Part shown: positions 8,485 through 17,317 of the stretch, one piece after another
Layout: each line of letters begins with the position of its first letter
How positions within the stretch are numbered: the stretch's first letter is position 1
Source: Bacteroides reticulotermitis JCM 10512
Lineage (GTDB): Bacteria; Bacteroidota; Bacteroidia; Bacteroidales; Bacteroidaceae
NCBI RefSeq assembly: GCF_000517545.1
Contig: NZ_BAIV01000023.1
Span: forward strand, 40,854 to 104,853
Reading direction: 5' to 3'
Length of the DNA stretch: 64,000 nucleotides
The notes under the pieces: generated by a model
Told to the model about the DNA's origin: nothing
Databases searched by the model: none
The model's input: only the letters and a program-made list of their open reading frames with translations
Made by a program: the position numbers and the translations under genes

Positions 8485-9156
8485 ATGGATTTTTTATTGG
8501 ATTTTATTCTTCACATTGATCAGCATATGATTAATATCGTGCAAAGTTACCACGCATGGACATATGCAATCTTATTCCTAATTATATTTTGTGAAACCGG
8601 CCTGGTTGTGACTCCTTTCTTACCGGGCGACTCGTTGCTTTTTGTCGCCGGAGCAATAGCTGCTCTACCCGGTATGCCAATTGAGATACATTTCCTTTCT
8701 CTGATTTTATTTATTGCCGCCGTATTGGGCGATTCGTGCAATTATATGATCGGGCACTTCTTCGGCCGCAAACTATTCAATAACCCTCACTCGAAGATTT
8801 TCAAACAGAGCCATTTGGACAAGACCCACGACTTCTATAAGAAGTATGGCGGCAAGACAATCATTCTTGCTCGGTTTGTACCGATTGTCCGCACCTTTGC
8901 ACCCTTCGTGGCCGGCATGGGGAAAATGCACTATTACTATTTTATGATGTACAATGTAGTGGGAGGCGCTGCCTGGGTGGCAATCTTCACATATGCCGGC
9001 TATTTCTTCGGTGATCTGCCGTTTGTACAGGAAAATCTGAAGCTACTTATCGTAGCCATCATATTTATATCAATCTTACCCGCTGTGGTAGAGGTTGTGC
9101 GAGCTAAAATGAAATCGCGCAAAGAAAACTCGGGCATACAGTCTGATAAGAACTAA
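8485..9156 (+). CDS. DedA family inner-membrane protein
   Basis: A 223-residue polytopic membrane protein of the DedA/SNARE-associated (VTT) family. Diagnostic segments are the early acidic motif FCETGLVVTPFLPGDSLLF (about residues 35-53), GDSCNYMIGHFFGRKLF, and the conserved GGKTIILARFVPIVRTFAPFVAG block with its Arg residues (about 123-145), followed by two more hydrophobic segments. Family members translocate undecaprenyl phosphate or other lipids and support membrane homeostasis; which lipid this one moves cannot be told from sequence. It lies 49 bases upstream of the DUF47/PiT phosphate pair on the same strand. Confidence 0.92.
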   Translation: MDFLLDFILHIDQHMINIVQSYHAWTYAILFLIIFCETGLVVTPFLPGDSLLFVAGAIAALPGMPIEIHFLSLILFIAAVLGDSCNYMIGHFFGRKLFNNPHSKIFKQSHLDKTHDFYKKYGGKTIILARFVPIVRTFAPFVAGMGKMHYYYFMMYNVVGGAAWVAIFTYAGYFFGDLPFVQENLKLLIVAIIFISILPAVVEVVRAKMKSRKENSGIQSDKN

Positions 9157-9205
9157 GAGAGCATCAACAAACAAACATATCAAATTAACTAATGTATTTA
9201 CATTT

Positions 9206-9852
9206 ATGAAAAATTCTTTTTTTAGTCGGTTTACTCCCAAGGAACCTAAATTTTTCCCTTTGCTGAAACAATTGTCAGATGTATTGTCTGATTCAGCAGC
9301 CGTTCTGGTAGAGAGTTTGCAGCATGATCTGCCCGCTGAGAGAGCAGATACTACAAACGAATCAAGGACTTGGAACGTAAAGGTGATAAATTGACACACT
9401 TAATTCTGGATGAACTAAGTACGACATTCATCACTCCGTTCGATCGTGAAGATATCAGCTCTTTAGCTTCATGTATGGATGACGTTATTGACGGAATTAA
9501 TAGCTGTGCGAAGAGAATTACGATCTACAATCCGCGCCCTATCTCCGAGAGTGGAAAAGAACTGAGCCGCTTAATTCAGGAAGAAGCCGCTTACATCTCT
9601 AAGGCAATGGACGAACTCGAAACTTTCCGAAAGAATCCGGCTCCACTACGCCAATACTGCTCGAAGTTGCACGATATCGAAAACCAGGCTGACGATGTTT
9701 ACGAATTCTTTATCACCAGACTTTTTGAAGAGGAAAAAGATTGTATCGAACTGATCAAGATCAAAGAAATTATGCATGAGTTGGAAAAAACGACTGACGC
9801 TGCAGAACATGTGGGCAAGTTATTGAAAAACCTGATCATCAAATACGCATAA
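9206..9852 (+). CDS. DUF47 (PhoU-like) family protein, apparent 1-base frameshift
   Basis: Two overlapping frames together give one normal DUF47 protein of about 215 residues. The first frame (from ATG 9206, MKNSFFSRFTPKEPKFFPLL) reads well up to LPAERAD; restoring one T after 9349 (gat-tac-tac instead of gat-act-ac) continues as YYKRIKDLERKGDKLTH and on to the end at 9852. The protein is an all-helical PhoU-like partner of low-affinity phosphate transporters, and here it precedes a PiT gene by 16 bases, the usual arrangement. The loss of one base from a TT pair matches the other frameshifts in this window and is probably a sequencing error. Confidence 0.85.
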
Positions 9853-9868
9853 AACCGCAGCAGGAAAC

Positions 9869-10888
9869 ATGGAATTATTAATAGTTATCATTGTATTAGC
9901 TCTGGTATTTGATTATATCAATGGCTTTCATGACGCAGCAAACTCAATAGCCACGATTGTATCGACCAAAGTTCTTACTCCTTTTCAAGCTGTTGTATGG
10001 GCGGCATTCTTTAACTTTGTAGCATTCTTCATAGCCAAATACATCATTGGTGGTTTTGGAATCGCTAATACGGTTTCTAAAACGGTATTGGAAGACTACA
10101 TCACGTTGCCTATCATCTTAGCCGGTGTTATCGCGGCTATCAGCTGGAACTTGTTTACCTGGTGGAAAGGTATTCCATCTTCTTCTTCCCACACGCTTAT
10201 CGGAGGATTTGCGGGAGCGGCCATCATGGCTAACGGGTTTGAAGCGATTCAGGTTAACATCATTCTTAAAATTGCTGCTTTCATTTTCTTAGCACCGCTT
10301 ATCGGTATGGTAATAGCCTTCGGGTTCACTTTGCTAGTCCTTCACATCTGTCGCCGCACGCATCCGCATACGGCTGAGACGTGGTTTAAAAGACTGCAAC
10401 TTGTGTCTTCGGCTCTATTCAGTATCGGACACGGTTTGAATGACTCCCAGAAAGTAATGGGTATCATTGCCGCCGCCATGATTGCGGCACATTCGCAGGG
10501 CTTAGGAATGGGTATTAACAGCATTAACGACTTGCCCGACTGGGTGGCTTTCTCTTGTTTTACAGCTATTTCATTGGGTACAATGTCCGGTGGATGGAAG
10601 ATCGTAAAAACAATGGGAACCAGAATCACCCGCGTAACTCCACTAGAGGGTGTTGTTGCAGAAACTGCCGGTGCTTTTACGTTATACTTAACCGAAATGC
10701 TTAAAATTCCGGTAAGTACTACGCACACCATCACGGGTGCTATTATCGGGGTTGGTGCTACCAAACGTTTATCAGCTGTTCGCTGGGGAGTGACCCAGAG
10801 TCTGATGGTGGCTTGGGTTCTGACTATTCCGGTCAGCGCATTGCTGGCTGCCGGTATTTATACCATTGTATCTCTGTTCCTGAACTAA
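9869..10888 (+). CDS. inorganic phosphate transporter, PiT family
   Basis: A 339-residue polytopic protein. The two repeated PiT signatures are present: DYINGFHDAANSIATIVSTK (about residues 15-34) and GHGLNDSQKVMGIIAAAM (about 189-206), together with SSSHTLIGG and STTHTITGAIIGVGATK. These transporters move phosphate (as a metal-phosphate complex or with cations) across the inner membrane. The DUF47 gene immediately upstream is the typical cytoplasmic regulator or partner, so the two form a phosphate uptake operon. A weak hairpin with a T run follows at 10944. Confidence 0.94.
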   Translation: MELLIVIIVLALVFDYINGFHDAANSIATIVSTKVLTPFQAVVWAAFFNFVAFFIAKYIIGGFGIANTVSKTVLEDYITLPIILAGVIAAISWNLFTWWKGIPSSSSHTLIGGFAGAAIMANGFEAIQVNIILKIAAFIFLAPLIGMVIAFGFTLLVLHICRRTHPHTAETWFKRLQLVSSALFSIGHGLNDSQKVMGIIAAAMIAAHSQGLGMGINSINDLPDWVAFSCFTAISLGTMSGGWKIVKTMGTRITRVTPLEGVVAETAGAFTLYLTEMLKIPVSTTHTITGAIIGVGATKRLSAVRWGVTQSLMVAWVLTIPVSALLAAGIYTIVSLFLN

Positions 10889-10943
10889 GATATAAATAGC
10901 CCGAAACATAAAACTGTTGCTCGAAAAAGTAACTTGATTGCAT

Positions 10944-10975
10944 GGAGCTGTCCGCAAAACGATGGCTCCTTTTTG
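10944..10975 (+). terminator. probable terminator after the PiT gene
   Basis: ggagc (10944-10948) pairs with gctcc (10965-10969), extended by wobble pairs inside, and is followed by TTTTT. The stem is short. Confidence 0.5.
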
Positions 10976-11043
10976 TATCTAGTACGCTGAGGTGCTTCTA
11001 GGCTCCTCTCCTAGCTGACGCCAAACTGATTGTTTATGATTGG

Positions 11044-11526
11044 TCAGCCTTTATCATTGCACTTCAGTTTCTGAGTGAGCCTATCGAGTGCTTTAGCTAT
11101 TCGGTCTACCTTCGTCTCATCGGTTTTAGCGGAATAGATCCATTTGACGTAATTATGCTGTTCGTTTTCATGCAATGAATTAAAGAACTGCAATGCATCA
11201 GGCTCGCTTTGCAGGCATAACAATAGTTCTTCGGGAACATCTAACGGTTCGTTGTCCAGATATAAAATAACATGTGCATAGTCGCCTGCTTGCTTTTTGA
11301 TCTTCTTACGGATTTCAGCTCTCACGGAAAGGCCCAATTGACCGGTCCCCATTGGCATTAGGTGATGTTTCTTAAATTCAACACCATCAATACTTCCCCT
11401 TACTTTCACCCAACCGAAAGGCGTATGTTTATCTTGTGGTACTTCAGGGATAACCGTGTAAGTCCACCCTCCTTTTCCGGGTGTTTTCTCAAGCAAGCAT
11501 TCTCTATCTACCAAGGGTATGTCCAT
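11044..11526 (-). CDS. DUF1905 domain protein with YdeI/OmpD-associated C-terminal domain
   Basis: A 160-residue protein. The N-terminal two thirds form the DUF1905 beta-barrel-like domain (GGWTYTVIPEVPQDKHTPFGWVKVRGSIDG, then MPMGTGQLGLSVRAEIRKKIKKQAGD). The C-terminal part has the YdeI/OmpD-associated region (VPEELLLCLQSEPDALQFFNSLHENEQHNYVKWIYSAKTDETKVDRI), which is mostly helical. The combination is common in Bacteroidota and Firmicutes; the role is not established. A TATATTTA sequence upstream resembles a -7 box. Single gene; both neighbours lie on the opposite strand. Confidence 0.8.
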   Translation of the reverse strand: MDIPLVDRECLLEKTPGKGGWTYTVIPEVPQDKHTPFGWVKVRGSIDGVEFKKHHLMPMGTGQLGLSVRAEIRKKIKKQAGDYAHVILYLDNEPLDVPEELLLCLQSEPDALQFFNSLHENEQHNYVKWIYSAKTDETKVDRIAKALDRLTQKLKCNDKG

Positions 11527-11712
11527 TTCATTATGAATTAAGTCTGTTTACAATCAAGGCATAAATATAGGACTAAAATCCAGGAAGAACAAATAGGAAC
11601 CAAGAAACACTTACAATCGCAGATTCTACTTCACCAGGCTAATAGACCTGTGCTTTTATTTATAAAACGATGGATTAAAGGCAGATAATTTTTAGGAGTT
11701 GATAAAATTAGG

Positions 11713-11720
11713 TAAGTTTG
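11713..11720 (+). promoter_or_regulatory. -7 box that fixes the start of the Crp/Fnr gene
   Basis: TAAGTTTG fits TAnnTTTG; a T-rich stretch lies about 20 bases upstream. Because it overlaps the first codons of a longer possible frame (TTG at 11699), it argues for translation starting at the ATG at 11732 or 11747. Confidence 0.5.
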
Positions 11721-11731
11721 TAAGCAGAATC

Positions 11732-12310
11732 ATGAATTCCTCTTCAATGAAAAACATCATTAGCAAAATCAAACAAGTCTATCCGGTTTCGGACGAAGCA
11801 CTTCAAGAGTTGCAGGCGAATATGGAGGTGCGGTATTATCCCAAAGGTACTTATTTAGTGCAATCGGGAATGACGGACCGCTTGGTCTACTTCATTGAAG
11901 AAGGAGTTACCCGCTCCGTATTCCATCACAACGGACAAGATACCACGACTTGGTTCAGTCAAGAGGGCGACATCACCTTCGGCATGGATTCATTGTATTA
12001 CCAACGCCCATCGATCGAGAGCATCGAAACGCTTACGGATTGCACAATCTATGTCATCTATATAGATAAACTAAATGCTCTCTACGAAAAGTATATCGAT
12101 ATAGCCAACTGGGGAAGGATTCTGCATCAGGATGTAAACAAAGACCTCAGCCACATCTTTGTGGAAAGACTGCAACTTTCGCCTAAGGAACGATATGATC
12201 GGTTTAATCAACGGCATCCCGGACTGATTAATCGGGTGAAATTGAAATACGTGGCTGCTTTTCTAGGCATCTCTATCTATACACTCAGTCGGGTACGTGC
12301 TCAAAAGTAG
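11732..12310 (+). CDS. Crp/Fnr family transcriptional regulator
   Basis: About 192 residues from ATG 11732 (ATG 11747, MKNIISKIKQVYPVSDEALQ, is an alternative). The N-terminal cyclic-nucleotide-binding-like jelly roll is visible in YYPKGTYLVQSGMTDRLVYFIEEGVTRSVFHHNGQDTTTWFSQEGD, and the C-terminal wing helix in LINRVKLKYVAAFLGISIYTLSRVRAQ, a HTH of the reduced kind common in Bacteroides Crp-like proteins. No Cys cluster for Fe-S is present, so oxygen sensing of the Fnr type is unlikely. It precedes an acyltransferase gene by 94 bases, but that gene has its own -7 box. Confidence 0.87.
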   Translation: MNSSSMKNIISKIKQVYPVSDEALQELQANMEVRYYPKGTYLVQSGMTDRLVYFIEEGVTRSVFHHNGQDTTTWFSQEGDITFGMDSLYYQRPSIESIETLTDCTIYVIYIDKLNALYEKYIDIANWGRILHQDVNKDLSHIFVERLQLSPKERYDRFNQRHPGLINRVKLKYVAAFLGISIYTLSRVRAQK

Positions 12311-12363
12311 CTATTTCCCCTCCTTTTTTGCTTTTGAGCAAAAGAACTTCTTTTTGCAAGCTG

Positions 12364-12371
12364 TATCTTTG
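12364..12371 (+). promoter_or_regulatory. -7 box upstream of the acyltransferase gene
   Basis: TATCTTTG fits TAnnTTTG and lies 33 bases before the ATG at 12405. Confidence 0.5.
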
Positions 12372-12404
12372 CCATTTCAAAATATTAACTAACACAAAGA
12401 ACAG

Positions 12405-13664
12405 ATGTCGAAAATTTCTTCAGCAGCTTATGCAGATACTAAGCCACATTATGACCTTCTAAACGGACTTCGCGGTGTAGCAGCTCTTATGGTCATATGG
12501 TATCATGTATTCGAAGGCTACGCTTTTGCCGGTGGTACTATTATTGAAGGCTTCAATCACGGATATTTAGCTGTGGATTTTTTCTTTATCCTTTCGGGTT
12601 TCGTTATCAGCTATGCCTATGACGACCGCTGGGGTAAGAGCTTGACCCTAAAAAACTTCTTTAAGCGCCGGTTGATACGTCTTCATCCGATGGTAATCAT
12701 GGGGGCTGTTCTGGGTGTTGTTACATTCTGTATACAAGGGAGTGTACAATGGGATGGAACACATATCGCCACTTCAGCAATCATGTTATCACTGCTTTGT
12801 ACGATCCTTTTCATTCCTGCAGTGCCGGGAGCAAGTTATGAGGTTCGTGGAAATGGCGAAATGTTCCCACTAAACGGGCCTAGCTGGTCGTTGTTCTTTG
12901 AGTACATAGGCAACATCCTTTATGCCTTGTTTATTCGTCATTTATCGAATAAGATGTTAACCGTATTTGTAGCATTGCTTGGAGTGGGGTTGGCATCGTT
13001 CGCTATCTTCGATGTGTCCGGCTATGGAAATATCGGAGTGGGTTGGACATTGGATGGGGTTAACTTTACAGGCGGATTATTGAGATTGCTTTTCCCTTTC
13101 TCTATGGGAATGCTTCTAGCGCGTAACTTCAAGCCTATTAAGATAAGAGGTGCATTTTGGATTTGTACCGTCCTATTGATTGTTTTATTCTCGATACCTT
13201 TTTTAGAAGGGACAGAGCCTATTTGTACTAACGGCGTCTATGAGGCGTTTTGTATTATTGTAGCCTTCCCCGTCCTTGTCTGGCTGGGAGCATCAGGAAC
13301 GACTACCGACAAGAAGTCAACGAAGATATGTAAATTTCTGGGAGATATATCTTATCCGCTCTATGTGATACATTATCCATTCATGTATTTGTTCTATGCG
13401 TGGCTGATTAAAAATCAACTTTTCACTTTCGGGCAGACCTGGCAAGTTGCCCTGGTTGTCTACACCTGGAATATATTACTAGCTTATCTCTGCCTGAAGC
13501 TCTATGACGAACCCATACGCAGATATTTGGCGAAAACGTTTCTTGAAAAAGAAATAAGAAGTTATAGGAAGTGTTGGAATCCTACCAATTTTAGCCTATA
13601 TTCGCTACGAATGGAGTTAACTGAGCAGAAACGCCCCTTTTTAGGGGTATGCCAAGCCAAATAA
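12405..13664 (+). CDS. acyltransferase family (acyltransferase 3) membrane protein
   Basis: A 419-residue polytopic protein of the acyltransferase-3 family, which transfers acetyl or other acyl groups to sugars and lipids of the envelope. The diagnostic N-terminal block is LLNGLRGVAALMVIWYHVFEGYAF with the catalytic His after WY (about residue 39), followed by AVDFFFILSGFVISYAYDDRWG and FFKRRLIRLHPM. About ten hydrophobic segments follow. The normal family end would fall near LKLYDEPIRRYLAKTF (about residue 380); the last 30 or so residues are not membrane-like and cross a small inverted repeat, so an indel in the A-rich run near 13540 may have hidden the true stop. Confidence 0.85.
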   Translation: MSKISSAAYADTKPHYDLLNGLRGVAALMVIWYHVFEGYAFAGGTIIEGFNHGYLAVDFFFILSGFVISYAYDDRWGKSLTLKNFFKRRLIRLHPMVIMGAVLGVVTFCIQGSVQWDGTHIATSAIMLSLLCTILFIPAVPGASYEVRGNGEMFPLNGPSWSLFFEYIGNILYALFIRHLSNKMLTVFVALLGVGLASFAIFDVSGYGNIGVGWTLDGVNFTGGLLRLLFPFSMGMLLARNFKPIKIRGAFWICTVLLIVLFSIPFLEGTEPICTNGVYEAFCIIVAFPVLVWLGASGTTTDKKSTKICKFLGDISYPLYVIHYPFMYLFYAWLIKNQLFTFGQTWQVALVVYTWNILLAYLCLKLYDEPIRRYLAKTFLEKEIRSYRKCWNPTNFSLYSLRMELTEQKRPFLGVCQAK

Positions 13665-13771
13665 TGTTACGAACTTTGTATTCAATAAAGATCCCTTGTT
13701 TTTGCTATAGGTAGAAACAAGGAAGAAACGCATACACACACAATTTATTCATTAATAAAAAACGAACTATT

Positions 13772-14038
13772 ATGGCAACAGAAAATCAGAATGTGAAGTA
13801 CGTAGTAACCCGATCGCCCAAAAGTATGGGTGCAGCCATTGCCTTGGCTTTCTTCTTTGGTCCGTTGGGCATGCTCTATGCCACCATCCCCGGAGCAATT
13901 GTGATGTTCTTCGTAAACTTGATAGTCGGGCTATTGACATTGGGACTTGGTCTGCTTATCACCTTTCCCATCGGTATTATATGGGCGGCCGTCGCCACAA
14001 GTACATACAACAAGAAATTGATTTCCGGACGCATGTAG
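13772..14038 (+). CDS. small membrane protein, two transmembrane helices
   Basis: An 88-residue protein. After a short hydrophilic start (MATENQNVKYVVTRSPKSMG) come two hydrophobic segments, AAIALAFFFGPLGMLYATIPGAIVMFF and LIVGLLTLGLGLLITFPIGIIWAAVA, and a basic tail (NKKLISGRM). The Gly-rich hairpin shape recalls TM2-like or YqaE-like small membrane proteins, but no exact family was recognised. It is preceded by a purine-rich region (aataaaaaacgaactatt) and has no close same-strand neighbours. Confidence 0.6.
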   Translation: MATENQNVKYVVTRSPKSMGAAIALAFFFGPLGMLYATIPGAIVMFFVNLIVGLLTLGLGLLITFPIGIIWAAVATSTYNKKLISGRM

Positions 14039-14042
14039 AAAC

Positions 14043-14280
14043 GCCGCATTCTTGTTTGAAATACGCGATGAAATATACTTTCGAAGGGACGACTACTTAG
14101 TTTTAATCTATGTCCATCCCCAGAAGCATAATCCAACCCATAAACCTCTGTGCAATTCATTTTGAACACCATACCATCTCTATGAGCCTCATAATTATAT
14201 GTCAGGACAGCGGTGTCCGAAGATAGTTGCACAGTGGGATTTATCATTTTAGTAAACATTTGATAAAAAGTCAGCATAAT
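14043..14280 (-). pseudogene. remnant of an NTF2-like / DUF4440-type protein
   Basis: In the minus strand just after the DUF3795 gene, one frame reads MINPTVQLSSDTAVLTYNYEA...MVFKMNCTEVYG (about 14247-14140). This resembles the core strands of SnoaL/DUF4440 nuclear-transport-factor-2-like proteins (typically ...NPTVQILGDTAVLTY...ARWNSTEVY). About 35 bases further, another frame reads W-x-stop-I-K-T-K-stop-S, which looks like a decayed W-K-I-I-H-T-Q-W-S ending. The start is missing and several stops and frame changes are needed, so this appears to be real gene decay rather than a single error. Confidence 0.4.
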
Positions 14281-14281
14281 C

Positions 14282-14614
14282 TTAATGACTACCATCCATT
14301 TCTGAAAGTGAGTTAAAGTATTTAAGAAAACCATCTGCACCAGATTCCTTTAGCCTTTGTTGGTTTCCGATGAAATTTTGCCCATACTTCTCCCAATTCT
14401 TGGAGAATCTCTTGAATTTGAAGCATGGAAAGGTTTTGCATTCATAACAATGGACAATCCCTCTCCCTTCGCAGCACAAATGGAATGTTTTGCACTTTTC
14501 GCATCTGGCTTTGTTTATCTCAGCTCCGGGACAAGGTTTTTTCTCTTTGAGATACATCGGACAGCCGCCACAAAATACGCCGCAAGCAGGAATTCTACCA
14601 TCATATGGTTTCAT
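14282..14614 (-). CDS. DUF3795 domain-containing cysteine-rich protein
   Basis: A 110-residue protein with twelve cysteines in closely spaced pairs: ACGVFCGGCPMYL (about residues 10-22), CPGAEINKARCEKCKTFHLCC, and HCYECKTFPCFKFKRFSK. This is the DUF3795 signature, presumed to bind zinc or an Fe-S cluster. The C-terminal part ends GADGFLKYFNSLSEMDGSH. Its start overlaps the end of the GNAT gene by 14 bases, so the two are probably translated from one message. Confidence 0.85.
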   Translation of the reverse strand: MKPYDGRIPACGVFCGGCPMYLKEKKPCPGAEINKARCEKCKTFHLCCEGRGIVHCYECKTFPCFKFKRFSKNWEKYGQNFIGNQQRLKESGADGFLKYFNSLSEMDGSH

Positions 14615-15101
14615 TGGGCACTTTTCTAAGTTTGATTAAAGCTAACGATTCACCTTGAGAACTCATTCTCCGTTCGATTGCATAAGGAGTATAACCCAAC
14701 TTGGAATACAGCAAAATGCCTTTTGTATTGGTGTTGAAACAAGAAAGATGTATGTCCAAAACATTGTATCTCTCCAAAGCGATACGTTCCATGGTTTGAA
14801 TTAAGAATGCTCCAATCCCTTGATTGCGGTATTTTGAACTCACAACAACATTTCCAATGGAGCAATAATGGTTCTCTTCTTTTTCATAGAAATTGGCAAA
14901 CCCGACAATTTCGTCGTTCAGCAAAACAACTGTCGAATCAAAACGATTATTAACTGCTGTTTTCAATTGGCCTTCCGTCAATGGATATTCTGCCTTCGGA
15001 AACATGAAGAATAGCTCTTCGGCATTTTGAGGAAGTTTTCTAATTGATTCGAGATCAGCAATTTCTACAGGCCTGTATGATAAGTCGTTGATTATTTGCA
15101 T
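14601..15101 (-). CDS. GNAT family N-acetyltransferase
   Basis: A 166-residue protein with the GCN5-related acetyltransferase fold. Motif A, the acetyl-CoA pyrophosphate loop, reads IGNVVVSSKYRNQGIGAFLIQTMERIALERY (about residues 82-112), with Q/RxxGxG represented by RNQGIG. Motif B follows as LSCFNTNTKGILLYSKLGYTPYAIERR. The N-terminal part (MQIINDLSYRPVEIADLESIRKLP) is the usual beta1-alpha1. Substrate unknown. It overlaps DUF3795 downstream and follows a possible 44-residue gene by 12 bases. Confidence 0.9.
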   Translation of the reverse strand: MQIINDLSYRPVEIADLESIRKLPQNAEELFFMFPKAEYPLTEGQLKTAVNNRFDSTVVLLNDEIVGFANFYEKEENHYCSIGNVVVSSKYRNQGIGAFLIQTMERIALERYNVLDIHLSCFNTNTKGILLYSKLGYTPYAIERRMSSQGESLALIKLRKVPNETI

Positions 15102-15113
15102 GACATATCGGTT

Positions 15114-15248
15114 TTATTGGTTTTTCAAATACCTTTTAAGCAGTACTTTCATGATGACTTTATGGAATGGCTTTACAAACTCTTCCCCATACATGATTGC
15201 AATGTACTGCCAAATTTCTTCGCTATTTAAGTACTCATAAGTAGCCAT
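15114..15248 (-). CDS. possible 44-residue protein
   Basis: An ATG at 15248 opens a 44-codon frame (MATYEYLNSEEIWQYIAIMYGEEFVKPF, then KVLLKRYLKNQ), ending 12 bases before the GNAT start. A TACATTTG sequence at 15294-15301 (minus strand) fits the -7 consensus and gives a plausible promoter for the small gene and the GNAT/DUF3795 pair. Composition (aromatic residues, basic amphipathic tail) is protein-like, but no family was recognised, and it may be the end of a lost gene. Confidence 0.35.
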   Translation of the reverse strand: MATYEYLNSEEIWQYIAIMYGEEFVKPFHKVIMKVLLKRYLKNQ

Positions 15249-15349
15249 AAGTGCCACTTCATCACTAAATAAGTTCCGCTACAAACAGGATACAAATGTA
15301 TGATAAAAACTAACAGAAACAAATAGCAATCCGTAAATTCACAAAAACA

Positions 15350-15384
15350 AAAATCCCTGCAAACTATTTGTTTACAGGGATTTT
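15350..15384 (-). terminator. dnaK terminator
   Basis: A 10-bp perfect stem (aaaatccctg at 15350-15359 with cagggatttt at 15375-15384) lies 31 bases after the dnaK stop on the minus strand; transcription in that direction runs into a T-rich tract. Confidence 0.75.
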
Positions 15385-15415
15385 CTATTATTTATTGATT
15401 ATTTCTAATCTCCTT

Positions 15416-17317
15416 TTACTTCACTTCTTCGAAGTCAGCATCTTGAACATTATCTCCATGCTTGCTGTCGTCTTGCTGACCAGCACCTGCGTCAGGACCG
15501 GCTTGCGCACCTTGTCCGGACTGTGCATACATTTCAGCACTTGCAGCTTGGAATGCTGTATTTATCTCTTCCATTGCAGCATCGATAGCAGCTAGATCTT
15601 GTGCTTTATGAGCTTCTTTCAGTTTTTCCAAAGCAGCTTCGATCGGAGCTTTCTTGTCAGCAGGAAGCTTATCTCCCAATTCTTTCAACTGATTTTCAGT
15701 AGAGAAAATTACGCTGTCTGCCTGATTAAGCTTATCAATCTTTTCACGTTCTTTTTGGTCGGCATCTGCATTAGCTTCAGCTTCTGACTTCATACGATCG
15801 ATTTCTTCTTTGCTCAAGCCGCTGGAGGCTTCGATACGGATAACTTGTTCTTTACCTGTAGCCTTGTCTTTTGCGGAAACCTTCAAGATACCATTTGCAT
15901 CGATATCGAATGTTACCTCTACCTGAGGAACACCACGGCGAGCCGGAGCAATACCTGTCAGGTTAAACTGACCGATCGATTTATTCTGTGTAGCCATCGG
16001 ACGTTCACCTTGCAATACGTGAATGGTTACTTCGGTCTGATTATCAGCTGCAGTAGAGAACGTTTCGCTCTTCTTACAAGGAATCGTTGTGTTAGCGTCA
16101 ATCAACTTCGTCATAACACCACCTAAGGTTTCAATACCCATTGACAGCGGAGTAACATCCAATAATACTACACCTTTGATTTCGTCTGTCAAAACAGCTC
16201 CCTGAACAGCAGCTCCTACAGCTACCACTTCATCCGGATTAACTCCCTTAGAAGGAACTTTACCGAAGAAATCTTCTACTTGCTTCTGAATAGCCGGGAT
16301 ACGTGAAGATCCACCTACGAGGATTACTTCATCAATATCAGAATTGCTCAATCCGGCATCACTCATCGCCTTCTTACATGGTTCAAGACATGCTTGGAAT
16401 AACTCATGAGCCAAAGATTCGAATTTAGCACGAGTTAATGTTTTAACCAAGTGCTTAGGTACACCACCTACTGGCATGATATACGGAAGGTTGATTTCGG
16501 TACTTGCAGAAGAAGACAATTCGATTTTCGCCTTTTCAGCAGCTTCTTTCAAACGTTGCAGAGCCATCGAATCCTGCGTTAAATCAGCACCTTCTTCACT
16601 CTTAAACTCCTGAGCTAACCAGTTGATAATTACCTGGTCGAAATCATCACCACCCAAGTGAGTATCACCGTTGGTAGAAAGTACTTCGAATACTCCACCA
16701 CCGAACTCCAGAATTGAAATATCGAACGTACCACCACCTAAGTCGAATACGGCGATCTTCATATCTTTGTGTGCCTTGTCCAAGCCATAAGCTAAAGCTG
16801 CGGCTGTCGGCTCATTCACAATACGTTTAACTTCTAATCCTGCGATCTGTCCGGCTTCTTTTGTAGCCTGACGTTGAGAGTCAGAGAAGTATGCGGGTAC
16901 AGTAATAACTGCTTCAGTCACTTCCTGTCCCAAATAGTCTTCAGCTGTTTTCTTCATCTTCTGAAGAATCATGGCCGAAATTTCCTGTGGAGTATACAAA
17001 CGTCCGTCAATATCAACGCGTGGAGTGCTGTTATCACCTTTCACCACTTTATATGGTACACGCGCAACTTCTTTTTGCACTTGATCCCAGTTCTCACCCA
17101 TGAAGCGTTTGATAGAGAAAATCGTACGTTCCGGGTTTGTGATAGCCTGACGTTTAGCTGGATCTCCTACTTTACGTTCGCCTCCATCAACGAAAGCTAC
17201 TACAGAAGGCGTTGTACGCTTTCCTTCGCTATTTGCAATTACAACCGGTTCGTTGCCTTCAAATACAGAAACACAAGAGTTTGTTGTTCCTAAGTCAATA
17301 CCAATAATTTTTCCCAT
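15416..17317 (-). CDS. dnaK: molecular chaperone DnaK (Hsp70)
   Basis: A 633-residue Hsp70. The ATPase domain starts MGKIIGIDLGTTNSCVSVFEG, with the phosphate-binding VFDLGGGTFDISIL (about residues 193-206) and VILVGGSSRIPAIQ (about 333-346). The substrate domain carries DVTPLSMGIETLGG and the NQTEVTIHVLQGER block, and the helical lid ends in a Gly/Gln-rich linker and DADFEEVK. With DnaJ and GrpE (not in this window) it folds nascent and stress-damaged proteins in the cytoplasm. No CIRCE inverted repeat and no TAnnTTTG box were found upstream, so its control signal is not identified. A clear terminator follows. Confidence 0.98.
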   Translation of the reverse strand: MGKIIGIDLGTTNSCVSVFEGNEPVVIANSEGKRTTPSVVAFVDGGERKVGDPAKRQAITNPERTIFSIKRFMGENWDQVQKEVARVPYKVVKGDNSTPRVDIDGRLYTPQEISAMILQKMKKTAEDYLGQEVTEAVITVPAYFSDSQRQATKEAGQIAGLEVKRIVNEPTAAALAYGLDKAHKDMKIAVFDLGGGTFDISILEFGGGVFEVLSTNGDTHLGGDDFDQVIINWLAQEFKSEEGADLTQDSMALQRLKEAAEKAKIELSSSASTEINLPYIMPVGGVPKHLVKTLTRAKFESLAHELFQACLEPCKKAMSDAGLSNSDIDEVILVGGSSRIPAIQKQVEDFFGKVPSKGVNPDEVVAVGAAVQGAVLTDEIKGVVLLDVTPLSMGIETLGGVMTKLIDANTTIPCKKSETFSTAADNQTEVTIHVLQGERPMATQNKSIGQFNLTGIAPARRGVPQVEVTFDIDANGILKVSAKDKATGKEQVIRIEASSGLSKEEIDRMKSEAEANADADQKEREKIDKLNQADSVIFSTENQLKELGDKLPADKKAPIEAALEKLKEAHKAQDLAAIDAAMEEINTAFQAASAEMYAQSGQGAQAGPDAGAGQQDDSKHGDNVQDADFEEVK

